Below, one piece after another: positions 35,816 to 44,937 of a DNA stretch of 64,000 nucleotides. The stretch is from contig NZ_JACJTV010000019.1 of assembly GCF_014698845.1 (NCBI RefSeq), positions 40,865-104,864 of the forward strand, in the 5' to 3' direction. The notes beneath the pieces were generated by a model. It had not been told where the DNA came from and did not search any database. It was given only the letters and a program-made list of their open reading frames with translations. The DNA comes from Coleofasciculus sp. FACHB-1120 (GTDB lineage: Bacteria; Cyanobacteriota; Cyanobacteriia; Cyanobacteriales; FACHB-T130). Numbering within the stretch: the stretch's first letter is position 1; each line of letters begins with the position of its first letter. The translations under genes were made by a program, and so were the position numbers.

Positions 35816-37036
35816 TCAACTCAGGCGCTGGCGAAGCCACAAAGCAAACAGAGGCAAAGCCAGTCGATAGCCTTGTTCGGAGCCGTAAATCAAGCCTTTG
35901 TGCTGCAATCCTGCGATCGCACCTTGAAGACTTCCTCCTCTCGAAAGGTAATGCTTGTGAATGTAATCTCGACTTTGTGGTTTGTCAGTCGGGTCTAACG
36001 CTAGAGACTCTAACAGATGCGCCTGATTTGCTGGAAGCAGCATGAGTAATGACTCGAAGACCATCGATAGGTCGGCTAGTAGTTCTTGGATTGCCTGCTG
36101 AACGTGCCAATCGCGAATTAGCCCGTCAGAAACTCGTACCGACTTGAGGCGTCGCACCAGTGCCGAAGCATCGCCTAAGTGTCCCTGTACCGCATTGACA
36201 AAGAGTTCCAGCGCTTGCGATCGCGGATCGAATGTCAACCCTTCGCCATGCAAAACCGCCTGAACCCAAGCGGCAACAACATTATCAGCTAAGGGAGCCA
36301 GATGCACAATTTCCAAATGATTGCCCGGTTCATCGGGATGAAGGCTGGTTTCCGCAATAGTTGCCACCAGCACATAACTCACCTGAGTCTGACGCTCAAT
36401 TTCTTTCCTCAAAAATTTTTCCCATACCCCATTCCGATCCCAAGAGCGGATATGAGGGAAGTTGTCCAAAATTAGCACCCCCCGCTTGCCCGAAGATTCG
36501 GCTAACCTTTGCAGGAGATCGATTAATCCCTCAAATGCTCTCCATTGCTGCTCTTGGCTCTCTGTCCGAACAGGTTGCAGCCGCTGCCTATCACTTCCTT
36601 CGTCTTTCAGGACAAATAATTCAGCTGCCTTGCGTTCAATCCACTCTCCCATTAGAGCTTGAGCCGTTGCACTTTGAAACGTCTGATCTATGCTCTCGCA
36701 CAGCAGTTGCACGAAGCGCTGACCATCGGTAACGCGGATGCAGTCAACCTCCAAGATTTTAGCGCCAACTTCTTGAGCCGCCCGCCGCACCAGAGTCCGC
36801 CGTCCGCTTCCTGGCACTCCTACAATCAGCAAGTCGCCATCACGCGCTAAAACCTGGGTGATTCGCTGGAATTGCGCTTGCCGTCCAACCAATTGAAACG
36901 GTGCTGATATATCCACAAGATTCACGGCTGTAGCGCCCCGCTCCCAAGTGTAGAAACCTTCCTGCGGCACGTCTTCTTTTGTTGGCGAGTCAGGGCTGAG
37001 GTTAAACATTGATTTGCCACAAATCGGTTCTCTCAT
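35816..37036 (-). CDS. AAA/STAND-type ATPase
   Basis: The product has up to 406 residues; an internal ATG ten codons in is also possible. The Walker A motif is G-V-P-G-S-G-R-R-T near residue 75 and Walker B is G-V-L-I-L-D-N-F near 195. After the ATPase core comes a helical region, then a probable winged helix at the C-terminus (G-L-I-Y-G-S-E-Q-G-Y-R-L, A-L-P-L-F-A-L-W-L). This layout is seen in MoxR/Orc-like and STAND regulators in cyanobacteria. There are no membrane segments. It is divergent from the Mrp operon and shares its 180-base control region. The role is unknown. Confidence 0.8.
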   Translation of the reverse strand: MREPICGKSMFNLSPDSPTKEDVPQEGFYTWERGATAVNLVDISAPFQLVGRQAQFQRITQVLARDGDLLIVGVPGSGRRTLVRRAAQEVGAKILEVDCIRVTDGQRFVQLLCESIDQTFQSATAQALMGEWIERKAAELFVLKDEGSDRQRLQPVRTESQEQQWRAFEGLIDLLQRLAESSGKRGVLILDNFPHIRSWDRNGVWEKFLRKEIERQTQVSYVLVATIAETSLHPDEPGNHLEIVHLAPLADNVVAAWVQAVLHGEGLTFDPRSQALELFVNAVQGHLGDASALVRRLKSVRVSDGLIRDWHVQQAIQELLADLSMVFESLLMLLPANQAHLLESLALDPTDKPQSRDYIHKHYLSRGGSLQGAIAGLQHKGLIYGSEQGYRLALPLFALWLRQRLS

Positions 37037-37114
37037 CAGGCTATTGGGTGTTTTATCCTATCCAATCCCAAGCTCAAACCAACAAGTTGGTGTGGCATGA
37101 GTCTATCGTTTACC

Positions 37115-37190
37115 TTGGCACTTTTCAATAGTGTCAATGTCCTTTAGCACTATCAAAGAGTGCTATATATGTTTTAGCACCGTTTGACAG
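37115..37190 (+). promoter_or_regulatory. Three spaced TTRGCACY repeats upstream of the Mrp operon
   Basis: TTGGCACT (37115), TTAGCACT (37144) and TTAGCACC (37174) are spaced 29 and 30 bases apart, about three helix turns. The first two are halves of inverted repeats with seven-base centres: GGCACT-N7-AGTGTC and TAGCACT-N7-AGTGCTA. The third keeps only the left half. The array ends about 25 bases before the GTG of the first Mrp gene and looks like operator sites for a dimeric regulator. The regulator is unknown. Confidence 0.55.
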
Positions 37191-37213
37191 GTATTTACTC
37201 ATAGGCAATTTCC

Positions 37214-37549
37214 GTGTTAGAAGCATTCGTCTTCGCAACAATATTCTGCGGATTTTTCGGCATCATCCTTAAAAAGAACTTGGTTATGAAGATCATCTCT
37301 ATGGATGTCATGAGTACGGGGGTTATCGCCTATTACGTACTGGTTGCATCGCGAGATGGTTTATTCACACCCATTATTTCAGGCGGCACAAATGTTGATT
37401 ACTCTGATCCGGTTCCCCAGGCGGTGATATTGACGGGGATTGTGATCGGCTTTTCAATTCAGTGCGTAATGCTGGTCGGTGTCATGAAGCTGGCACGGGA
37501 TAATCCCACCCTGGAAACCAACGAGATCGAGAAGAGCAATACGCCATGA
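37214..37549 (+). CDS. mrpC: Cation/proton antiporter subunit C (MrpC/NuoK-like)
   Basis: This 111-residue protein starts at GTG 37214. It has three hydrophobic segments, F-V-F-A-T-I-F-C-G-F-F-G-I-I, V-M-S-T-G-V-I-A-Y-Y-V-L and V-I-L-T-G-I-V-I-G-F-S-I-Q, the last being the usual MrpC signature (I-L-T-A-I-V-I-G-x-A). MrpC is homologous to the NuoK subunit of complex I. Its stop overlaps the next ATG by four bases (ATGA). It heads a seven-gene operon. Confidence 0.88.
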   Translation: MLEAFVFATIFCGFFGIILKKNLVMKIISMDVMSTGVIAYYVLVASRDGLFTPIISGGTNVDYSDPVPQAVILTGIVIGFSIQCVMLVGVMKLARDNPTLETNEIEKSNTP

Positions 37550-38979
37550 ATACCATTACCATCGCATGGATTGCACTACCGTTTTTTTTGGGGTTCACCA
37601 TTTATCTGCTCCCCAAACTTGACCGATACCTCGCACTGTTCACGGCATTTGTTTCGGCTGGATATGCGTTGCAGCTATTTGTCACTCAGTCGCCACTGAC
37701 ACTACAGTTACTAGATAATTTCGGCGTCACATTAATCGTCGATCAGGTAAGCGGCTACTTTATATTGACCAATGCGCTAGTAACAGCCGCAGTCATTCTC
37801 TACTGTTGGCACAGCGATAAAACAGCTTTCTTTTATACACAGATCGTCATTCTGCATGGCAGCATCAATGCCGCGTTCGCCTGTGCGGACTTTATCAGTT
37901 TATATGTAGCACTAGAGGTCAGCGGGATTGCGGCGTTTCTCTTGATTGCCTATCCCCGCACCGATCGCTCGATTTGGGTTGCCTTGCGTTATCTGTTTAT
38001 CAGCAACACAGCAATGCTGTTTTATCTGGTGGGTGCGGTGCTAGCCTATCAGACCAATCATTCGTTTAGTTTTGCAAGTTTGCGTGGGGCACCGCCGGAG
38101 GCACTGGCACTCATCTTTCTGGGACTCTTGGTTAAGGGGGGAATTTTTGTATCGGGATTGTGGTTGCCGTTAACTCACTCCGAATCGGAAACGCCGGTAT
38201 CAGCGATGCTGTCGGGAGTTGTAGTCAAAGCTGGAGTCTATCCGCTAGTGCGTTGTGCGCTGATAGTGGAGGAACTCGATCCGCTCATCCGGCTATTCGG
38301 AGTGGGAACGGCACTGCTAGGCGTGTTCTATGCCGTCTTTGAAAAAGATACCAAGCGGATGCTGGCATTCCATACCGTTTCGCAGTTAGGCTTTGTCCTC
38401 GCTGCCCCAATCGTAGGTGGCTTTTATGCACTGACTCACGGCTTAGTCAAATCGGCACTCTTCCTGATTGCAGGTACTTTACCGAGCCGCAATTTCAAGG
38501 AGTTGCAACACAAGCCGATCAAAACAACGGTCTGGATTGCTCTGGTTATCGCCAGCTTCTCGATCTCAGGCTTTCCCTTATTGTCTGGCTTTGGGGCGAA
38601 GGTGTTGACGGCGAAGAATTTTCTGCCCTGGCAAACAATTGCCATGAACGTTGCGGCTTTGGGAACAGCAATCTCGTTTGCCAAATTCATATTCTTGCCG
38701 CATAAAGCAGACGGCGAGGAGGCAGTAAAGCCCGGTTTCTGGTCAGCTGTAATCCTGCTGCTCGGTGGTCTGTTTATAGCAAACATTGCCTATTACGAGG
38801 CATATACCCTTGCGAATATCGTAAAACCACTAGCAACCATCGGTCTTGGTTGGTTGGCGTATCTCTTGATTTTCAAACGAACCGTACTCAAGCTGCCCCG
38901 TGTGGTGGAGGAATTTGAGCATTTGATCGGTGGAATGAGTCTAATGTTGCTCCTGCTCTTCTGGATGGTGATGGCATGA
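37546..38979 (+). CDS. mrpD: Cation/proton antiporter subunit D (MrpD-like, proton-channel subunit)
   Basis: This 477-residue protein with about 14 membrane segments belongs to the NuoN/M/L antiporter-like family. The key elements are Y-V-A-L-E-V-S-G-I-A-A-F, carrying the conserved Glu of helix 5, L-L-V-K-G-G-I-F-V-S-G-L-W-L-P with the Lys, and K-R-M-L-A-F-H-T-V-S-Q-L-G-F. The operon has only this one large antiporter subunit; a full-length MrpA is absent. It overlaps both neighbours by four bases. Confidence 0.9.
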   Translation: MNTITIAWIALPFFLGFTIYLLPKLDRYLALFTAFVSAGYALQLFVTQSPLTLQLLDNFGVTLIVDQVSGYFILTNALVTAAVILYCWHSDKTAFFYTQIVILHGSINAAFACADFISLYVALEVSGIAAFLLIAYPRTDRSIWVALRYLFISNTAMLFYLVGAVLAYQTNHSFSFASLRGAPPEALALIFLGLLVKGGIFVSGLWLPLTHSESETPVSAMLSGVVVKAGVYPLVRCALIVEELDPLIRLFGVGTALLGVFYAVFEKDTKRMLAFHTVSQLGFVLAAPIVGGFYALTHGLVKSALFLIAGTLPSRNFKELQHKPIKTTVWIALVIASFSISGFPLLSGFGAKVLTAKNFLPWQTIAMNVAALGTAISFAKFIFLPHKADGEEAVKPGFWSAVILLLGGLFIANIAYYEAYTLANIVKPLATIGLGWLAYLLIFKRTVLKLPRVVEEFEHLIGGMSLMLLLLFWMVMA

Positions 38980-39365
38980 TTGGACACTTAAATCTGATAT
39001 TTCGACTGGCCATCTGGTTTTTGCTCACCGCTAATCTGAGCGTGGCAAATATCATCATCGGCGTCAGCATCGCACTCCTATTACCAGGACGGCCCAAAAC
39101 CCCGGAAGCATTAAACGATTGGCTGCGGGCGCTGTGGGAAACTCTCGTGGCGATTCCGCAGGCATATAAGGAAGCCTTTGAAATGATCCTCCGTCCCCAC
39201 AATTACGAAGAGGTGACGATGGAGCGAGTCAAACCCGGACGGACAACCGGACTCATCTTCCTGGATATATTTCTGATCACCTTTACGCCCACAAGCATTG
39301 TCTTGAAGTATCACGAAAATGGCTGGTACGAAGTCCACTGGGTGCGACGGAGAAAAAAAGCATGA
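38976..39365 (+). CDS. mrpE: Cation/proton antiporter subunit E
   Basis: The product has 129 residues, with two hydrophobic segments at the N-terminus (L-N-L-I-F-R-L-A-I-W-F-L-L and V-A-N-I-I-I-G-V-S-I-A-L-L-L-P) and a soluble C-terminal part. The stretch P-G-R-T-T-G-L-I-F-L-D-I-F-L-I-T-F-T-P and the final H-W-V-R-R fit MrpE. It lies between D and F with ATGA overlaps on both sides. The assignment rests on motif and position. Confidence 0.85.
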   Translation: MIGHLNLIFRLAIWFLLTANLSVANIIIGVSIALLLPGRPKTPEALNDWLRALWETLVAIPQAYKEAFEMILRPHNYEEVTMERVKPGRTTGLIFLDIFLITFTPTSIVLKYHENGWYEVHWVRRRKKA

Positions 39366-39613
39366 ACTTGGTACTGATTCCAATGATTCTGGCTCTGCTC
39401 ATACCCATGTATGAGGCTTGGCAAGATGATGATATTTGGCAAAAAATGTTGGCATTTGCCAGTATTGCGACTAAGACATCAATCATGATCCTGGTTGTAT
39501 CTGTCTTACGGGATGATTGGATGCTCGGTGTTACAGGGGTAATCATCCTGAGCGTAGGTAATGCCGGATTAATGTTGTTGGCACAAGTCCTTAAACGAAT
39601 AAATGAACTATGA
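39362..39613 (+). CDS. mrpF: Cation/proton antiporter subunit F-like
   Basis: The product has 83 residues with three hydrophobic segments. MrpF normally has about 90 residues and three membrane helices. Typical MrpF motifs (R-x-x-x-G-P-T-x-x-D) are not evident, so the name leans on size, topology and its place between E and G. ATGA overlaps on both sides support co-translation. Confidence 0.7.
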   Translation: MNLVLIPMILALLIPMYEAWQDDDIWQKMLAFASIATKTSIMILVVSVLRDDWMLGVTGVIILSVGNAGLMLLAQVLKRINEL

Positions 39614-39888
39614 TCGACGCGCTTAGTTATACCTGCATAGGTATAGGAATTTTCTTCTGGTTTTGGGGAACCTTTCCCCTGCTCGGTCATCGCTCGGTAT
39701 TATTCAAGCTACATACTCTTTCGGTTGCCGATACCCTAGGGAGCATGATCATTATCGTCGGACTGCTCCTGAAGATACCGAGCGAATGGCCGCTGCTCAT
39801 CCTTGGCATTATCACCTTGGCAATCTGGAATACTGTGCTGGGGTATGTGTTGGCTTACTGTTCCAGCAGTGGAGGTAGCCATGAATGA
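39610..39888 (+). CDS. mrpG: Cation/proton antiporter subunit G
   Basis: The product has 92 residues with three hydrophobic segments. The stretch H-R-S-V-L-F-K-L-H-T-L-S-V-A-D-T-L-G is the MrpG signature (normally R-L-H-x-x-x-x-x-x-T-L-G). The end overlaps the next gene by eight bases (ATGAATGA). Confidence 0.85.
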   Translation: MIDALSYTCIGIGIFFWFWGTFPLLGHRSVLFKLHTLSVADTLGSMIIIVGLLLKIPSEWPLLILGIITLAIWNTVLGYVLAYCSSSGGSHE

Positions 39889-40462
39889 TAGCTATATCTA
39901 TGTCATAACCGCCCTGCTGCCGTTGTCCGCGCTCATGCTGTTACTTCAGTCCAATCCATACCATGCCTTGGTAATCCAGGGAATAGTGGGAGCAGTCGCA
40001 GCATTGGTATTTGCGGTTTTGGGGGCGGCGGATGTGGCTTTGACCCAAGCCTTGATGGGTACTCTGCTGGCGATTACGCTTTATGCGATCGCGGTGCGTT
40101 CATCGCTGGTGATGCGTCTTGGTGTACTCGAAGATGGGGCGATCAAGACAGATGACGAGTCCCATTTTGGGCAACTAATGGATGACATGCGTTCAATTTT
40201 CGGCAAACACTATATGCGTCTTGAGGTCGTCCCGTACACGAATATGCAAGCCTTGCACCGGGCGTTGATGGACAAAGAAGTCCATGCAACCTGTGCTATA
40301 CGAGACTACGATAATCAAGACCTCGTAGCGACTGAGGACGAAAAGCAACCCTATCACACCACAACTAGGGTTCAACGCCTCTATGACATCATGCGAACCG
40401 AACTTTCATCACCAGCGACCAGCCTAACCTATGTAAATGCACCATCAGGGGAGGAACATTAA
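39881..40462 (+). CDS. MbhD/DUF4040-domain antiporter subunit (MrpA C-terminal equivalent)
   Basis: From the ATG at 39881 the product has 193 residues. The first 85 form three hydrophobic segments with Q-G-I-V-G-A-V-A-A-L-V-F-A-V-L-G-A-A-D-V-A-L-T-Q-A, the MbhD/DUF4040 motif that in other bacteria forms part of the C-terminal region of MrpA. A soluble tail of about 100 residues follows, of unknown role. An earlier in-frame start at 39803 would run into mrpG and is rejected. The stop overlaps the next ATG by one base. Confidence 0.82.
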   Translation: MNDSYIYVITALLPLSALMLLLQSNPYHALVIQGIVGAVAALVFAVLGAADVALTQALMGTLLAITLYAIAVRSSLVMRLGVLEDGAIKTDDESHFGQLMDDMRSIFGKHYMRLEVVPYTNMQALHRALMDKEVHATCAIRDYDNQDLVATEDEKQPYHTTTRVQRLYDIMRTELSSPATSLTYVNAPSGEEH

Positions 40463-41121
40463 TGAAATGGGTTTACATTGCAGCGGGGATAGCGCTGTTC
40501 GTCAAATTCCTGATCGTGTCCAATCCGGCACCGGACTTATCGCTCTCGATCGTCCAAACGCTTGTACAAGAGAGTGGAGTACCTAATGCAGTTACGGCTG
40601 TCATTCTCAGGAACCGGCTGTATGACACAATCTTTGAGGTGGTGGTATTTACGATTGCGGTCATGGGTGCAAAGTTTCTACTGGCAGATGAAAGACCGTT
40701 CTGCACAATTAATCAGTTCACCGATCAACCATCGATTGTGATGGCGCGTCTAGGAGCAACTATTGCCGCGTTGGTGGGTATCGAACTGGCGATTCGGGGG
40801 CATCTAAGTCCCGGCGGTGGTTTTGCGGCTGGAGTTGCGGGTGGAACGGCGATCGGCCTTGTGGCGATTACCTCATCAACCGAGTGGATGCAGGAAATCT
40901 ACAAGCGCTGGAACGCCGCTATATGGGAGAAGGTTTCGGTTCTGATTTTCATTGTCCTATCGGTTATCACCCTAGCCGGATTAGAATTACCGCACGGAGA
41001 GTTGGGCGCACTTTTCAGCGGTGGAGTTATCCCCTTGCTCAACATCCTAGTCGCCGTAAAAGTTGCGTTGGGTTCTTGGGCAGCTGTTTTGGTGTTTATT
41101 CATTATCGGGGATTGTTGTAA
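40462..41121 (+). CDS. mrpB: Cation/proton antiporter subunit B (MnhB domain)
   Basis: The product has 219 residues. The C-terminal half contains the MnhB signature R-G-H-L-S-P-G-G-G-F-A-A-G-V-A-G-G and four hydrophobic segments. The N-terminal part holds Y-D-T-I-F-E-V-V-V-F-T-I-A, the MbhE-like motif usually found at the end of MrpA. The protein therefore combines an MrpA-end segment and MrpB. It ends the Mrp operon and is convergent with the cytochrome-b-like gene. Confidence 0.87.
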   Translation: MKWVYIAAGIALFVKFLIVSNPAPDLSLSIVQTLVQESGVPNAVTAVILRNRLYDTIFEVVVFTIAVMGAKFLLADERPFCTINQFTDQPSIVMARLGATIAALVGIELAIRGHLSPGGGFAAGVAGGTAIGLVAITSSTEWMQEIYKRWNAAIWEKVSVLIFIVLSVITLAGLELPHGELGALFSGGVIPLLNILVAVKVALGSWAAVLVFIHYRGLL

Positions 41122-41133
41122 GAGATTATGCAG

Positions 41134-41844
41134 CTACTTAAAGAGTGGAACAATCCAAGCAGCAGTTAGGCTCATCAACACGAGAATCTCTAAAACTTTG
41201 AGGGGAAAGGACAGTTTCAACCACTCTTTAGCCAAAGTCGGTCGCAAACCAGACCACCATTGAAGAATATTTTCTCGCCACAAAGTGGGACTATCTTTAG
41301 GGCGGAACTGGTAACTTAATATTGATAAGAGAAGGGAAATTCCTCCTATCTTGGCACTCATTAAGAGATGCAAGGCGATGCAGACAACCATCACCACCCA
41401 TGAAATGAGGTGAGCATAATACCAACTATGATTAAGCTCTCCTCTTGGCAACCATTTTTCATCCATCATCTTGCCAGAGAAAACAGCAAAAGTCAGTGCC
41501 AAGATAGCCAGCGTGTTAATGACTCGATGCAGCGTATACCACCATACGGGTTTCCCCAACTGTCCAAGTTTGGCCACAAAATCCGGCTGGATAAGTCTTT
41601 TGTGTCCGCGATGGAAAGCATATAGAGCAAATAGAGGGAATACAAGTAAGGCATATAGCCCAAACGTGCCATGAATTCCTTCTATTTCCTTTAGCTCAGG
41701 CAAGGGAATTCTTCCCCATCGTCCGTCGTAGACATCATATGTCCAGAAGGCGGTCAAAATCGCAGCAATTACGAAAAGACTAGTAAAGCCATGCAGAATA
41801 CGGAGAAGAAAAGGTTGATATGGCTCAGAGGGTTTTACAGGCAT
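41134..41844 (-). CDS. Cytochrome b/b6-like membrane protein (b561 type)
   Basis: From the ATG at 41844 the product has 236 residues; 41865 is an equally possible start. There are four to five membrane segments. Histidines suited to bind haem lie in R-I-L-H-G-F-T-S, F-H-R-G-H-K-R, T-L-H-R-V-I-N and A-H-L-I-S-W-V-V-M-V-V-C-I-A-L-H. This is the pattern of di-haem cytochrome b561-like electron carriers. No partner reductase is nearby. It is convergent with mrpB, with only 12 bases between stops. Confidence 0.8.
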   Translation of the reverse strand: MPVKPSEPYQPFLLRILHGFTSLFVIAAILTAFWTYDVYDGRWGRIPLPELKEIEGIHGTFGLYALLVFPLFALYAFHRGHKRLIQPDFVAKLGQLGKPVWWYTLHRVINTLAILALTFAVFSGKMMDEKWLPRGELNHSWYYAHLISWVVMVVCIALHLLMSAKIGGISLLLSILSYQFRPKDSPTLWRENILQWWSGLRPTLAKEWLKLSFPLKVLEILVLMSLTAAWIVPLFK

Positions 41845-42697
41845 GGACTGAAATCTTCCACACATCTTCCACTCATTCAATTGTCTCACTCTGCGATCGC
41901 CCGATCCAAAAAAAGCCATAACCTATCAATTTAGATAGTGGTTGACGGATGCTTGGCAGAGTTTGAGAATAGGCGATCGTCAATGTCGCGATCGCTTATT
42001 CTCCTTAGTCGTGATGCTCACCTAGTAAAAAACCCTTGTCATCGGCGATTTACTCGCTGATTTGAGGCGCGATCGCTTTTGAAGTCTTTGAAGTGGGTTG
42101 ACCTAAAATTCTTTCGTTGCCTTTCTTTCGTTATCTCTGCGTAATCAAGACTTACACAGCACCTTGACAAGTAGGGTGGACAATGCCTACTCTACCACTC
42201 GTTCGTTTCGAGTGACTCCTATAAATCCCCTATAAATATAGACCTCTCCATAAACTAGGTCTCAGCACAGGTGGCAATAGGGTTTCAGACACTTTTTTAG
42301 AGATGTGTACGATAGTGGTTTGCGTACCCCAAAAGTGCTAGAAGCTTATTTGACATTTTTTTGTTTTACATTTCAAATTAAAATAATATATTGAATTTAT
42401 AGAACAATAACCGATGGGCTATTGGTCTAATCTATGGAAACGCTAAGGATTTTCAATGATAAATTGACTGTTTTCTCGATTAGAGAGCAACTATTTATCT
42501 CTGCACTAGCGTATAGTAAAAAACATTAAAGAATTCAATCAGCTAAAAGTTTGGAAGCTCCGAGGACATGGAGGCAGATTTAAATTTAAATCTGCTTTGT
42601 TCTACTATTGCTAACTCCATTAGAAAAGCAAAAATTTTGCCTTTCGATTGCTCAATTGTTCACCGTCGGTACTGCCCTACTATTCCTTCCCTGTTCC
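41845..42697. other. Long non-coding region before the bicA remnant
   Basis: About 850 bases contain several HIP1 sites, a CTCTGCGTAATC repeat copy around 42105-42143 and A/T-rich DNA from 42350 to 42600. It probably includes the old bicA promoter region. No gene was recognised. Confidence 0.45.
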
Positions 42698-42935
42698 ATG
42701 TCAATTACCAATCGTATTCGTTTTAACAACCTGCGAGGCGATATCTTCGGAGGTGTCACGACTGCCGTTGTCTCATTACCCCTGGCTCTGGCCTTTGGGG
42801 GTGGGGTTCCTCGGTGGACTCTATGGGGCAGTTTGTGGCGGCTTTTTTTCTGCCCTGCTTGGCGGTATCCCAACGTTGATCTCTGAACCGACGGGCCAAT
42901 GACTGTAAGCCCGGTCTACAGGTTCTCGTGCAACA
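42698..42935 (+). pseudogene. bicA: bicA N-terminal remnant (SulP bicarbonate transporter)
   Basis: From the ATG at 42698 the DNA encodes M-S-I-T-N-R-I-R-F, then L-R-G-D-I-F-G-G-V-T and S-L-P-L-A-L-A-F-G, the start of BicA. The match continues in another frame (G-L-Y-G-A-V-C-G-G-F-F, G-G-I-P-T-L-I-S-E-P-T-G) and, after one more shift, as P-M-T-V at about 42897. At least two frameshifts and a small deletion are thus present within 60 codons. The rest of the transporter is missing until 44938. BicA is a low-affinity, high-flux Na+-dependent bicarbonate transporter. Confidence 0.85.
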
Positions 42936-43013
42936 CCTGTGCTGTAGGGGTGAAGCGCCTCACTCTTACTCTCTTTAACTCTTTAAAGTTCCTTTAGTTC
43001 ATTTATTGCAAGA

Positions 43014-43036
43014 CTCCTCATTAGAGGAGAAGGAGG
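43014..43036 (+). promoter_or_regulatory. Hairpin next to the sbtA ribosome site
   Basis: CTCCTC (43014-43019) and GAGGAG (43024-43029) can pair around ATTA. The ribosome site AGGAGG (43031-43036) follows at once and could pair with the same CTCCT. The sequence therefore allows two exclusive pairings, one of which hides the ribosome site. Any regulatory role is inferred. Confidence 0.4.
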
Positions 43037-43041
43037 TATTC

Positions 43042-44178
43042 ATGGATTTTTTGTCCTTGTTCTTAATGGACTTCGTTAAGCAGTTACAGTCCCCAACACT
43101 CGGGTTTTTGATTGGTGGTATGGTCATTGCCGCCCTTGGTAGCGAATTGGTAATTCCAGAGGCGATTAATCAGATCATCGTCTTCATGCTGCTCATGAAA
43201 ATCGGTCTGACCGGTGGTCAGGCGATCCGCAATTCCAACCTGACGGAGATGGTGTTACCCGCAGCGTCTGCTGTAGCAGTAGGGGTTCTTGTTGTATTCA
43301 TCGCGCGCTATACGTTGGCCAAGCTGCCGAAGGTCAACACCGTGGATGCGATTGCGACCGGGGGATTGTTTGGTGCTGTGAGTGGCTCTACCATGGCTGC
43401 CGCCCTGACGCTACTGGAAGAACAAAACATGCCATACGAGGCATGGGCTGCCGCACTCTATCCCTTCATGGATATCCCAGCGCTGGTAACGGCGATTGTG
43501 GTGGCCAACATTTATCTCAACAAGAAGAAGGGTAGTGCAGCAGCCCACTCTACCGTGCAGGAGTCTTTCAGCAAGCAGCCCGTTGCAGCAGGCGATTATC
43601 CCGATCAGCAAGATTATCCCCGCAGCCGGCAAGAGTATCTCCGCAAGCAGCAGTCTGCGGATAATCGGGTCAAAATATGGCCGATCGTGAAGGAAAGCCT
43701 CCAGGGTCCTGCCCTATCGGCAATGTTGCTCGGCATTGCTCTTGGCCTATTTACCCAGCCGGAAAGTGTCTATAAAAGCTTCTACGACCCCCTCTTCCGC
43801 GGCTTGCTTTCGATCTTGATGCTGGTCATGGGTATGGAGGCTTGGTCAAGACTTGGCGAACTGCGCAAGGTAGCCCAGTGGTACGTTGTGTATAGCGTAG
43901 TGGGACCGCTGGTGCATGGGTTCATCGCCTTCGGTCTCGGCATGATTGCCCACTACACCACAGGATTCAGCCTGGGCGGTGTTGTGATCCTGGCCGTCAT
44001 CGCCGCCTCCAGTTCAGACATCTCAGGTCCGCCCACGTTGCGAGCCGGGATTCCGTCGGCCAATCCCTCCGCCTACATCGGTGCCTCCACAGCCATCGGT
44101 ACACCCATTGCGATTGGCTTGGCAATACCGCTCTTCCTCGGGCTTGCCCAGGCGATAGGCGGCATAGGCGGCAGCTAA
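43042..44178 (+). CDS. sbtA: Sodium-dependent bicarbonate transporter SbtA
   Basis: This is a 378-residue high-affinity Na+/HCO3- symporter of the plasma membrane, part of the CO2-concentrating mechanism. The sequence follows Synechocystis SbtA closely from recall: M-D-F-L-S at the start, S-P-T-L-G-F-L-I-G-G-M-V-I-A, G-A-V-S-G-S-T-M-A-A-A-L, P-F-M-D-I-P-A-L-V-T-A and S-S-S-D-I-S-G-P-P-T-L-R-A-G-I-P. A hydrophilic loop (about 170-220, with S-F-S-K-Q-P-V-A-A-G-D-Y) separates two five-helix halves. The ATG at 43042 has a perfect AGGAGG five bases upstream. No HIP1 octamer was seen in it and the base composition is richer in G+C than its surroundings, unlike flanking genes. It lies inside the bicA remnant. 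Confidence 0.97.
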   Translation: MDFLSLFLMDFVKQLQSPTLGFLIGGMVIAALGSELVIPEAINQIIVFMLLMKIGLTGGQAIRNSNLTEMVLPAASAVAVGVLVVFIARYTLAKLPKVNTVDAIATGGLFGAVSGSTMAAALTLLEEQNMPYEAWAAALYPFMDIPALVTAIVVANIYLNKKKGSAAAHSTVQESFSKQPVAAGDYPDQQDYPRSRQEYLRKQQSADNRVKIWPIVKESLQGPALSAMLLGIALGLFTQPESVYKSFYDPLFRGLLSILMLVMGMEAWSRLGELRKVAQWYVVYSVVGPLVHGFIAFGLGMIAHYTTGFSLGGVVILAVIAASSSDISGPPTLRAGIPSANPSAYIGASTAIGTPIAIGLAIPLFLGLAQAIGGIGGS

Positions 44179-44214
44179 TCCCAGACGGGTCGCGGTCTGT
44201 CGGCGCTCCCTTGA

Positions 44215-44604
<390 letters not shown>

Positions 44605-44628
44605 ATCGAGACGACGTAGACACAAAAA

Positions 44629-44652
44629 GCCGGGTCATGACCCCGGCGTTTT
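44629..44652 (+). terminator. Terminator of the sbtAB unit
   Basis: GCCGGG (44629-44634) pairs with CCCGGC (44642-44647) around TCATGAC. AAAAA precedes and GTTTT follows. It lies 25 bases after the sbtB stop. Confidence 0.85.
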
Positions 44653-44937
44653 GGTGGCCGTTACTCAAAACGTTAGTCGATTTAGATGATGCCCAAATTG
44701 TTTGGTATCTCTGGCTCCCTTCGTCCTAAAATCTATCGCATTTTACTCGCCATGATTGTACACAAACCCGTTCCAGAACGTCCTTGACGCTGTGAACCGA
44801 GAGTCAGAAAGCGCCGACAATCAAGCTTATCCTCTCATGCAGCAGCCTCGTTCTTTCCTACGTCAGCAGATGGCGAACGCTTGATTAAATTGGAGCGCAC
44901 ACGGCAACAGCCCAATTGCCATTTCGGGTAGGGCTGA

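Noticed and set aside
39803..39880. Earlier start for the MbhD-domain gene
   Set aside because: It would overlap mrpG by 86 bases and add non-family residues; ATG 39881 gives the usual short overlap.
42608..42902. Two overlapping short ORFs as independent genes
   Set aside because: Together they follow one BicA N-terminus across a frameshift, so they are parts of one pseudogene.
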